Assembly (NCBI GenBank): GCA_016716565.1 | Contig: JADJWC010000001.1 | Coordinates: 744,001-808,000, forward strand | Reading direction: 5' to 3' | Origin: a bacterium | GTDB lineage: Bacteria > Bacteroidota > Ignavibacteria > Ignavibacteriales > Ignavibacteriaceae | DNA: 64,000 nt | Part shown: one piece after another, positions 37,308-45,386 of the stretch | Numbering within the stretch: position 1 is the stretch's first letter | Layout of the letters: each line of letters opens with the position of its first letter | Notes under the pieces: model-generated | The model's database searches: none | What the model saw: the letters and a program-made list of their open reading frames with translations, nothing else | What the model was told of the DNA's origin: nothing | Position numbers and translations under genes: made by a program

Positions 37308-40300
37308 ATGAAAATAATTAAAAGAATTATTAGCATTGTTAGCTTACTAATGATTTTTAACTCACTATGTTTACCGCAATCAACTTCTTCTGATTCTGCA
37401 CGATTTATTCCACTTGGTATGGGAACTGTTGCATATGATATATCTTCTGATGGAACTACGGTTATAGGCGGGTCACAAAGCGGACCGTTTAAATGGACAG
37501 AAGCAACAGGAGTAGTACTACTACCCAATTATCCAGGTGCAACAGGCACCCAACCAGCAGGTGTTTCGGGTGATGGTTCTGTAATTTGCGGAAATGCAAC
37601 CGGAGTATCGGGAATTAATATGCAGCCTTTGCTTTGGATTGGGAGCAGCATTTCTCCTTTACCACTGTTGTCATCAGTTAATCCGGCTTCCTGGACAGCA
37701 AAAGTTTCATACGATGGAACTAAAGTAGTTGGAAGGGCATTTAATGATGATTTACAATACAGGGCTGTAATGTGGAGCAATGGATCGATTATAAATCTTG
37801 GTGCACCGAGTGGGATGAGTAGTGCAGCTTATGATATTTCTGCTGATGGATCTGTGATTGTTGGAACCGATAAGGTAGATGCAACAACGCTTCACGCAGT
37901 TAGAAGTATTAATGGTGGTCCATTACAATCGCTGGGAACAGGAGGTTCACTTGGAAGTCTTGCAAATGGTGTTTCAAATAATGGCGAAGTTATTGTAGGT
38001 GCTTTAAGCTTTTCTAATGGAACTCAAGCTGCAAAATGGACTGCGTCTGGAGGATGGGAAGTTTTGCAAGGTACTGCGGGAATCAGTAGTGCTCTTGCCA
38101 TATCTGACAATGGAAAAGTTATTGTCGGTAGGATGAATACTTTTAATACGGCTTTTGTCTGGGACGAAAGTAATGGGGCACGTGATCTTAAAGCAGTACT
38201 GGAAAATGAATATAACTTAAACCTTGCTGGTTGGAATCTAACTCAGGCTTATTCTGTGGATAGTACAGGTTCAAGAATTGTGGGAGTCGGTACTTTCAAT
38301 GGAATTGCACAGGCCTGGTTAGTGCAATTGCCTACTTTTCAAATCACTGAACCGGAGCCCGGAGAACTTTGGATTGCAGGTGAAACAGATACAATTAAAT
38401 GGACTGGGGGACCTGATACAGTTGATATTTTAATAAGCACCGATTATCATAATGGTAGCGGAACATTCCGTTCAATTGTTCAGAATTATACTGCAAACTC
38501 ACGATCATATATATGGCAGATTCCCGATACAATTCTTTCACGTAAATGTGTTTTAAAAATTCAAAAAGCCAGTGATACAAGTGCTAATGTTGAAAGCAGT
38601 ATTTTCAGGATAAAGCCCTATGTACTTACTAGAATAAATGCTCTTGATTCAAATTACTATGAGTTTAGAAAAAACAGAGATCAGTGGGGATTCTGGAATG
38701 ATTCTACTGATATGTGGCCATTTACCTGGTATCAGCAGTTTAATTATAATAGTATTGATCCATTTACTAATAATCCATACTCTCAATCGCAGGCAGGTGG
38801 TGCCTTTACTACTGCAAGAAGTGCTCAGCATCCTGACTGGATCTCATGGGTTAACGCTTTTACAGTAAATTCTTGTTATCACAGTATACCTTCTGCCATA
38901 TACAAAGCAAATGCTGTATTAAAGTGGAAGGCTAATGCTAAAAGTTGGGGTGGTTCTTGTTTTGGTATTGCAATAGCTAATGCATTAGCTTTTCAGGATA
39001 AAGATGCTTTTCGTACAACATATCACTTATTTCCTTTTTTCAATAATCCCATAAATGTTACTTCAAATAATGGTGTTAAAAGCACCATAAACGATTTATT
39101 TACACATCAATTAGGTAATCCTCATTTAAACTATAGAGCTACAATAGGATTGAATAAGACACCCAAACAAACTCTTTTAGAAATGCTCAATATGTTTACT
39201 CAGGATAATGCACAGGTTAGAACTCTAAGTTTCAATCATAATACGGGATCCGGAGGACATGCAATTTTAGCTTATGGATTACAGAAGGATACATTAAATC
39301 CAAACATATTTTATATAAAGGTATATGATAATTCATTCCCAAACTCGAATATCAGGATTGTAGTTGATACATCTGCAAATGGCGGAACAGGTAGCTGGAA
39401 CTATTCAAATTGGCCCGGCTGGGGTGGTAGCGGGAAATTTTATCTTAGGGATTCTGTGGTTGGTTATTTAAATAACCCTACGATTAGTAAAGTGGGTTAT
39501 CAAAACTCTCCATTCATTCTTGATGATGAATTATTACAGGTATATAATCCTGTAACTGCTTCAGTAAGAATTATTGATAGCTCTGGGAATATTACAGGAT
39601 ACTTTAACAATACTGTTGTTGATGAAATACCTAATTCTATTCCGATCATTGTTGATAATGGAAGTGAAACACCACCGTATGGATATACACTAACTAACGA
39701 TAGTTACTCAGTCATACTTAATCAATTCCAGGAAGATACAGCAGAAGTTTTCTTTTTTACTGGTAATAAATCTTTTCTTTATGAAAGATATAATGTACAA
39801 GAAACTCAAACAGACAGATTATTTTATGACGAAGGTATTTCTGCTTCAAATCATGATGCTCAGGTTAAGAAAATAAAACTTCTCAATTTAATTAGTGAAG
39901 CAGCTCAAGAAAAATTATTTCTCTTAAGATCACTTGAGCTTGCACAAAATGATTCAGTGAAAATTGAAAACCCGGACAGCAACATAATAAAATTAATTTC
40001 TTATGGTTCTTCCAAGGAATATGATATAGAATTAAATTATATAAATGGAAATGGTATTGGGAGGTTCGAAAAATTTAATCTTACTCTTCCTTCAAATACT
40101 TCTCATACTTTTGTTCCTGATTGGGAGAATATTGAAAATTCTTTGCTACAAATTCTTGTTGATGAGGGTAACAATGGAACAATAGACGATACGCTGGAAG
40201 TTGCAAATCAAACCGGCGCAACTACATTTCAACTAGCGGTTGCAGTTAACGAAGGCTGGAATATGGTTTCTGTCCCAGGACTACACCCGGTTGATCAAAA

Positions 40301-41336
40301 TATAGATACCTGGTGGGCAGAAAGAGATCCGTCAGCTGGCGTTTTCAATTTTAATAATGGTTATAACCAGGTAACGACTGTTGCACCCGGAGCTGGCTAC
40401 TGGATGAAGCATTCTACTGCAGATACATTGAGCACAGGAGACGAATGGCCTGCTGAAGGAATTCAGATAGTTGCTCACGATCCAATCAATGGCTTAGCAG
40501 GCTGGAATTTAATCGGGGCTTTTGAACAAATAGTTTCTGTGAATAGCATTACGACAAATCCTCCCGGACTTCAGCAAGGTAGTGTCTTCGGATATTCTTC
40601 CGGCTACAGTGAAGCCACACAATTAGTTCCGGGTTATGGATACTGGATAAAGCTAAGTGCCCCGGGAGAAATAATTATTCCGAACACTGCATTGATAGGC
40701 AATCGGTCGAAAACCAAAACTAATCGTGACAGCTGGGGAAAAATTATTCTTACTGATGCAAGCGGAAAGAGTTATACTCTCTATGCAGTCAATGAAAATA
40801 TAAATCTCAGTGAGTATGATTTACCGCCATTACCACCTTCAGAAATTTTTGATGTGAGATATGGAAGTAATCGGTTTGCTGAAAACCTGCAAGGGTTAAC
40901 TCATTCAATCATAATGCAAGGATTAGATTATCCTGTAACAGCAAAAGCAGAAGCTGTTACAATTCTTCTTCGGGATGAAACCGGGCAAAAGTTAAATGCC
41001 GTATTAAATTCCGGTGATCAAGTTGTAATATCGGATCTTAGTAAAATCTTTATCTCGGGAAATGTTCTTCCTGTGAAGTTTGCACTCGAACAGAACTATC
41101 CGAATCCATTTAATCCAATTACAAAAATCAAGTATGCAATTCCTCAGAATAGTCTAGTAATTCTTACCGTTTACGATATACTTGGAAGTGAAGTTGCAAA
41201 ACTTGTTAATGAAGAAAAACCCTCGGGCAGTTATGAAGTTGAGTTTGATGCTTCAATATATTCATCGGGGATTTATGTCTACAGACTGCGGGCGGGAAAC
41301 TTTGCTGAGACAAAGAAGATGATTTTATTGAAATAA
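37308..41336 (+). CDS. Secreted HAF-repeat / papain-like cysteine protease-like protein with T9SS tail
   Basis: 1342 aa from ATG 37308; the frame extends to ATG 37293 but GGAGG fits the former with a clean signal peptide (ending SLCLPQ). Residues 30-340 are HAF repeats (A-x-D-I-S-x-D-G-x-x-V-x-G). The central region contains SWGGSCFGIAIANAL (Cys551), GSGGHAILAYG (His651) and VYDNSFP (Asp674/Asn675), an order and spacing typical of papain-fold cysteine peptidases. Residues about 975-1130 hold two G-W-N-(M/L)-(V/I)-(S/G)...G-Y-W-(M/I)-K modules common in surface proteins. The T9SS type A tail ends the protein. Protease activity is inferred from motifs only. It is downstream of the delta-60 gene in a probable two-gene operon. 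Confidence 0.75.
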   Translation: MKIIKRIISIVSLLMIFNSLCLPQSTSSDSARFIPLGMGTVAYDISSDGTTVIGGSQSGPFKWTEATGVVLLPNYPGATGTQPAGVSGDGSVICGNATGVSGINMQPLLWIGSSISPLPLLSSVNPASWTAKVSYDGTKVVGRAFNDDLQYRAVMWSNGSIINLGAPSGMSSAAYDISADGSVIVGTDKVDATTLHAVRSINGGPLQSLGTGGSLGSLANGVSNNGEVIVGALSFSNGTQAAKWTASGGWEVLQGTAGISSALAISDNGKVIVGRMNTFNTAFVWDESNGARDLKAVLENEYNLNLAGWNLTQAYSVDSTGSRIVGVGTFNGIAQAWLVQLPTFQITEPEPGELWIAGETDTIKWTGGPDTVDILISTDYHNGSGTFRSIVQNYTANSRSYIWQIPDTILSRKCVLKIQKASDTSANVESSIFRIKPYVLTRINALDSNYYEFRKNRDQWGFWNDSTDMWPFTWYQQFNYNSIDPFTNNPYSQSQAGGAFTTARSAQHPDWISWVNAFTVNSCYHSIPSAIYKANAVLKWKANAKSWGGSCFGIAIANALAFQDKDAFRTTYHLFPFFNNPINVTSNNGVKSTINDLFTHQLGNPHLNYRATIGLNKTPKQTLLEMLNMFTQDNAQVRTLSFNHNTGSGGHAILAYGLQKDTLNPNIFYIKVYDNSFPNSNIRIVVDTSANGGTGSWNYSNWPGWGGSGKFYLRDSVVGYLNNPTISKVGYQNSPFILDDELLQVYNPVTASVRIIDSSGNITGYFNNTVVDEIPNSIPIIVDNGSETPPYGYTLTNDSYSVILNQFQEDTAEVFFFTGNKSFLYERYNVQETQTDRLFYDEGISASNHDAQVKKIKLLNLISEAAQEKLFLLRSLELAQNDSVKIENPDSNIIKLISYGSSKEYDIELNYINGNGIGRFEKFNLTLPSNTSHTFVPDWENIENSLLQILVDEGNNGTIDDTLEVANQTGATTFQLAVAVNEGWNMVSVPGLHPVDQNIDTWWAERDPSAGVFNFNNGYNQVTTVAPGAGYWMKHSTADTLSTGDEWPAEGIQIVAHDPINGLAGWNLIGAFEQIVSVNSITTNPPGLQQGSVFGYSSGYSEATQLVPGYGYWIKLSAPGEIIIPNTALIGNRSKTKTNRDSWGKIILTDASGKSYTLYAVNENINLSEYDLPPLPPSEIFDVRYGSNRFAENLQGLTHSIIMQGLDYPVTAKAEAVTILLRDETGQKLNAVLNSGDQVVISDLSKIFISGNVLPVKFALEQNYPNPFNPITKIKYAIPQNSLVILTVYDILGSEVAKLVNEEKPSGSYEVEFDASIYSSGIYVYRLRAGNFAETKKMILLK

Positions 41337-41361
41337 GATTTTAGCTCTCTCTCCTAAATAA

Positions 41362-41404
41362 GAGAAGGAAAACGGACAACTCTTTCAGACAGGTTTTCCT
41401 TCTC
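41362..41404. repeat. Intergenic stem-loop repeat, copy E
   Basis: Perfect 12-bp dyad GAGAAGGAAAAC (41362-41373) / GTTTTCCTTCTC (41393-41404); loop and downstream sequence nearly identical to copy B. Confidence 0.8.
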
Positions 41405-41443
41405 TGCGATATTTGACCTCGTTTACCGAACTCATCCTTAAAA

Positions 41444-41461
41444 ACCACGCAAGTGCGTGAT
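41444..41461. promoter_or_regulatory. 18-bp palindrome, copy 7
   Basis: ACCACGCAAGTGCGTGAT, ending 60 bp before ATG 41522. The upstream side matches copy 4, the downstream leader matches copy 6. Confidence 0.7.
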
Positions 41462-41521
41462 TGAAGTGATACCTTCCTGAAAATATTTTTACTCCAGATA
41501 AATTTTAATAAAGGAATAAGC

Positions 41522-43096
41522 ATGAAAATATTAACTATCCAATTCTTATCTGTTCTTACATTTTTAGGAAACCTTTTTGCACAGAATTCCTGGGTGCCCG
41601 ATCCGTCCTTTGGCAATAACGGAATAACCAGAGTTAATTTTGGTTCAGGCTATGGGGATTATCCAAACGATTTACTGGTTCTGCCGGATGGAAAAATTTT
41701 AGTGGCCGGGCAAAGCACAAGCTCATTTGATTATTTTATTGCAATGACTCAGCTGCTTCCAAATGGTCAACCGGATATATCTGGATTTGGTTCTGACGGA
41801 AAAGTTTCGATCCATTTCGTACTTAGAGATCACGCTAACGATATTGAACTGCAGTCAGATGGAAAGATTGTTGTAGCAGGGACACAAGCAGAAGGAAATG
41901 GCGTGAGTCAGATTACTCCTGCTCTCTATCGTTTCAATTCCAACGGTTCATTAGATACAACCTTTGCAGATAATGGAAAAGCAGTGCACAGATTTAATGG
42001 CAATCTTGCAGGTGAAATGTATGGAGTAAAAGTTTTATCTGACGGAAGAATATTAACTGCAGGTTTCAGAACCGGTTCAGGCGCATTTGGTGTAATGCGA
42101 TTTTCACCTGATGGCGAACGTGATATGACATTCGGTTCTGGTGGAGAAGCAGTTCTGCCATTAGCAGCAACATTCCATCCTGTAGGCTGTCTTTTTCTTG
42201 GAGATAGTGCTGTGGTGATGGCAACCGTTGCCTTCACGGCCGGATTGACTCAGTTTGTAATGGCCATGATAGATAGTTCCGGTAATCCTGTTCCAACATT
42301 CGGGAATAATGGAATGGTGCTTACTGGTATTGAGGGCAAGTATAATTTTTCTGGTGGCGAGTCGTTAGCTCTCACAAGTGATGGAAAGATCATAATGTCT
42401 GGTACAACTCCGGATTCCGGTCCCGCAAAATTTTCTGTATTCAGATTTTTAATGAACGGAGATATTGATACAACTTTTGGAAATGCAGGGAGAACCGATA
42501 TTCAATTTTCTTCCCATGATGTTTGTTATGATATGAAGATGGATAAAGACGGGAGAATTTTATTAGTCGGAAGCTCCGAAACATCTACAAGAGCAGGTAT
42601 TGCCCGTCTCAATTCTGATGGAACTCCCGATACAACATTCTCACCTGATGGGAAAATAATTCTGAATTTAAATAATAGCAGTGGTTCTCATCATCTTACT
42701 AATTGTATTGCTTTAGATAATGGTGATATCCTTGCTGCAGGTTTTGACTTCGCAAGTAACTCGGGTGATTTTATGATAACGAGACTAACCCAGAATCCAA
42801 CTGGAGTGGATGATAACTTTTCTGATCAGCCAAATAATTTTGTTTTATATCAGAACTTTCCGAATCCTTTTAATCCAACCACAAAAATAAGGTGGCAGTC
42901 GCCAGTCGGCAGTCATCAAACATTAAAGATTTATGATGTGCTTGGAAATGAAGTTGCAATCTTAGTTGATGAATATCTTCCTGCAGGAAGTTATGAAACA
43001 GAATTTTCTGGTGAACAATTATCGAGCGGAATTTATTTCTACCGAATTCAGGCAGGTCAATTTGTTGAGACTAAAAAGATGATTCTTATTCGTTAG
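41522..43096 (+). CDS. Secreted delta-60 repeat protein with T9SS tail (paralogue 2)
   Basis: 524 aa, almost the same protein as 35703-37280 through the signal peptide and delta-60 repeats. It differs by scattered substitutions, and near residues 180-200 by a short block (FRTGSGAFG against LNSSSSVFG) and a two-residue length change. The T9SS tail is not the paralogue's: the hairpin reads KIRWQSPVGSHQTLKIYD instead of VISYQLPVSSNVTLKVYG, and matches the tail of the next gene (43351-44496), which suggests a tail exchange. No enzymatic motif. It is preceded by palindrome copy 7. A delta-60 gene pair bracketing a 4-kb gene could promote deletion or gene conversion. Confidence 0.85.
   Translation: MKILTIQFLSVLTFLGNLFAQNSWVPDPSFGNNGITRVNFGSGYGDYPNDLLVLPDGKILVAGQSTSSFDYFIAMTQLLPNGQPDISGFGSDGKVSIHFVLRDHANDIELQSDGKIVVAGTQAEGNGVSQITPALYRFNSNGSLDTTFADNGKAVHRFNGNLAGEMYGVKVLSDGRILTAGFRTGSGAFGVMRFSPDGERDMTFGSGGEAVLPLAATFHPVGCLFLGDSAVVMATVAFTAGLTQFVMAMIDSSGNPVPTFGNNGMVLTGIEGKYNFSGGESLALTSDGKIIMSGTTPDSGPAKFSVFRFLMNGDIDTTFGNAGRTDIQFSSHDVCYDMKMDKDGRILLVGSSETSTRAGIARLNSDGTPDTTFSPDGKIILNLNNSSGSHHLTNCIALDNGDILAAGFDFASNSGDFMITRLTQNPTGVDDNFSDQPNNFVLYQNFPNPFNPTTKIRWQSPVGSHQTLKIYDVLGNEVAILVDEYLPAGSYETEFSGEQLSSGIYFYRIQAGQFVETKKMILIR
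42894..42914 (+). repeat. Triple heptamer in a T9SS tail
   Basis: Three tandem 7-mers GGCAGTC-GCCAGTC-GGCAGTC, in-frame, coding W-Q-S-P-V-G-S. The encoded hairpin is the same length as in unmodified tails, so it replaces rather than lengthens. A second copy is at 44294-44314. Confidence 0.6.
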
Positions 43097-43350
43097 AATC
43101 TTTTTTAAAAGTATATCCCCGAAATTATTGTCGAGAAACCGCGACGACATTGGCAGTTAAATACTTTCCATTCCTTCCCAAACTATTTTTTTTACAAAAT
43201 ACAAATACTATCCATTCGGGTACCATTGTTGAAATGAAGAATTAGTGGTGGTGTCGATTGGTTGGTTAAATGCAAATCTGTTTAACTGGTTCCAATCCTT
43301 CGTAACGGTATTTCGAATCACAAATAACTATTGTGAAAGGAGTGTTCGTC

Positions 43351-44496
43351 ATGAAAGGAATACGAACATCCAGACTTTTCTCTCTCAATTCACTTCTTTT
43401 ATCAATGATCTTAATATCTGCATTTCCCTATTCTGTATTGTACTCATTATCAACTCCATTTATTGCTCCTGCTGACGTTAATGGAAAAATCGAAATTGCA
43501 AATATTAACAGTTCTAAGATTTCCGTTCTTCTGCAGATAAATACTAACACAGGTCAAGATGCAATGGGAGGAGCAACGATGATCATTGGTTTCGATACAT
43601 CGGCGATCAGCTTCGCGCAAAATCCCATTAAGAATACAGACTATGTTTTCCACAACTTTTGTGAAGGTAACTACAGCCCTGCGACAGTAACCCGACCTGT
43701 GGAAAACAGAATCTGGATAAATATTGATTTGCCATTCCTTAATAGTAATGAAGGTACAACTGTAGCCGGAGGAAGTAGCTGGACAGATGTAGCAACCATT
43801 TATTTTGATGTATTAGACCAGGATGGACTAATTAATATTTATTGGTTGTGCAATAGCCCTTTCTGGGGAATATATGATGATGATAATGCTACCTTCTGGA
43901 ATATTGGCCAATTTGAGGATGCATTGAATATCCCATTACCTGTCGAGCTATCTGCATTTACTGCAATGCTTTTAGCTGACAAGGTGGAAATAAACTGGAC
44001 GACAGAATCCGAGGTTAATAATTATGGTTTTGACTTGGAGCGGAAGGTAAATGTAAGCAGCTGGATAAAGCTCGGTTTTGTTTCCGGAAACGGCAATTCC
44101 AACACTCCGAAAACATATTCATTTATTGATAACTCTTTACTCGGCGGAAGCAAATTCTATTACAGGTTAAAGCAGATAGATACTGATGGAAGTTTTGAAT
44201 ATTCTGATATTGTTTCGGTAGAGTTTCTCCCTCAAAAATTCTCACTTGAGCAAAACTATCCTAACCCATTCAACCCAACTACGAAAATCAGATGGCAGTC
44301 GCCAGTCGGCAGTCATCAAACATTAAAGATTTATGATGTTCTCGGAAATGAAGTGTCAACGCTCGTTGATGAATATCTTCCTGCAGGAAGTTATGAAACG
44401 GAATTTAATGCTGATGGATTATCAAGCGGTATTTACTTCTATAAACTACAAGCGGGTTCTTTTGTTGAAACTAAGAAGATGATTTTGATCAAATAA
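43351..44496 (+). CDS. Secreted cohesin-like/FnIII protein with T9SS tail
   Basis: 381 aa from ATG 43351, which has AAAGGAG eight bases upstream; the GTG at 43333 lies before that site and was rejected. Signal peptide about 1-30 (VLYSLSTPF). Residues 35-190 look like a cohesin-type or anchor beta-sandwich (LLQINTNTGQDAMGGATMIIGFD...). Residues about 195-290 are the FnIII-like domain found just before many T9SS tails (PVELSAFTAMLLADKVEINW...). The tail ends KKMILIK and shares the WQSPVGSHQ hairpin with the preceding gene. No palindrome or stem-loop repeat lies in the 254 bp upstream, so it seems outside the proposed regulon. Function unknown. Confidence 0.78.
   Translation: MKGIRTSRLFSLNSLLLSMILISAFPYSVLYSLSTPFIAPADVNGKIEIANINSSKISVLLQINTNTGQDAMGGATMIIGFDTSAISFAQNPIKNTDYVFHNFCEGNYSPATVTRPVENRIWINIDLPFLNSNEGTTVAGGSSWTDVATIYFDVLDQDGLINIYWLCNSPFWGIYDDDNATFWNIGQFEDALNIPLPVELSAFTAMLLADKVEINWTTESEVNNYGFDLERKVNVSSWIKLGFVSGNGNSNTPKTYSFIDNSLLGGSKFYYRLKQIDTDGSFEYSDIVSVEFLPQKFSLEQNYPNPFNPTTKIRWQSPVGSHQTLKIYDVLGNEVSTLVDEYLPAGSYETEFNADGLSSGIYFYKLQAGSFVETKKMILIK
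44294..44314 (+). repeat. Triple heptamer in a T9SS tail, second copy
   Basis: Same GGCAGTC-GCCAGTC-GGCAGTC as 42894-42914, at the same place in the sorting domain. Confidence 0.6.
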
Positions 44497-44539
44497 TTTT
44501 AAGATTCTTATAAACTATTATTCTTTGCAGAAGGATATT

Positions 44540-45208
44540 TCATATAAAGCTTGCAATCTCATGCAGGCTTTTCTTTTTTATGTTTGGTACTAGCGCATCT
44601 GCAGAAGGATATCCGACCACAAGCAATAAAAACGGCCGCTCATTTTTTGGTCTGCTGAGAATTTCATTTAAAAAATTCATCGGGCTTGGCGTATGTGTTA
44701 ATGAAACCAGACCCGCATTATGAATTGCAGTGATTAGTATCCCGGTTGCAATACCAGTCGATTCAATTGCATAATATTGTTTAAGCTGTCTTCCTTCTGT
44801 AGAGAATTCAAAACTTTTATAAAATATCGCAATTAGATATGGTGCAAGTTCAAGAAATGGTTTTTGTTCATCAGTACCCAATGGTTCCAGTGTTTCAAGC
44901 CATTCTTTTGGCGCACGTTTACTGTAGAATTCTCTTTCTTCTTCTTCAGCCGCAATTCTGATTTTCTTTTTGATAATTGGATCTGAAACAACAACAAAAT
45001 GCCAGGGTTGTAGATTAGCACCGCTTGGAGATGTGCTGGCGGCTTTTATGCAATTCTCGATAATTTCTTTTGGAACTGATTTATCAGAAAAATCTCTAAC
45101 GGTTCTTCTTCTTTTTATATCATCATAAAATGCCCGCGATCTTTCTATCATTTCTGCTTGGTCATATAGTCGATAATTGCTTAATGGAATGAATTCGGCT
45201 TTTTTCAT
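44540..45208 (-). CDS. Nitroreductase-family FMN oxidoreductase
   Basis: 222 aa. The N-terminal FMN-phosphate motif RRRTVRDFSDKSVP and the following SPSGANLQPWHFVVV are typical of the nitroreductase fold; the C-terminal PSPMNFLNEILSRPKNERPFLLLVVGYPS closes the flavin site. These enzymes are cytoplasmic dimers using NAD(P)H to reduce nitro-aromatics, quinones or, in the BluB/IYD branch, to dehalogenate iodotyrosine or make DMB. The sequence order resembles the iodotyrosine deiodinase-like branch, but the substrate cannot be assigned. It is the first minus-strand gene after the cargo block and is divergent from the DUF4097 gene (178-bp gap). Confidence 0.88.
   Translation of the reverse strand: MKKAEFIPLSNYRLYDQAEMIERSRAFYDDIKRRRTVRDFSDKSVPKEIIENCIKAASTSPSGANLQPWHFVVVSDPIIKKKIRIAAEEEEREFYSKRAPKEWLETLEPLGTDEQKPFLELAPYLIAIFYKSFEFSTEGRQLKQYYAIESTGIATGILITAIHNAGLVSLTHTPSPMNFLNEILSRPKNERPFLLLVVGYPSADALVPNIKKKSLHEIASFI
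44547..44579 (+). terminator. Candidate terminator overlapping the nitroreductase 3' end
   Basis: AAGCTTGCA (44547-44555) pairs with TGCAGGCTT (44562-44570) with one G-U pair, followed by an interrupted T run. It would end the cohesin-like transcript while lying inside the last codons of the convergent nitroreductase gene. Confidence 0.5.
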
Positions 45209-45386
45209 TGTGTTTTGATTTATTGTGAATATTTATTCAAAGTTAATTTATTCTTGCATCCAACGCTAATTTTTACCGTTAATCACGAAATATTCTTATC
45301 GGAAATAAACTATGATTAATTTTTGTGTGGTTAGTAACTATTAGCTTTTCAAGTGAGTCAAATATTAAAAACAACAGGAGAAAAAA

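Noticed and set aside
24953..41461. CRISPR-like array from the repeated palindrome
   Set aside because: Copies are 0.7 to 5.8 kb apart with genes between them; there is no spacer structure and no cas gene.
43097..43350. Operator or promoter palindrome before the cohesin-like gene
   Set aside because: No CACGCA...TGCGTG dyad or GAGAAGGAAAAC stem-loop is present; only a weak CGTCGAG/CGACGAC-like stretch was seen.
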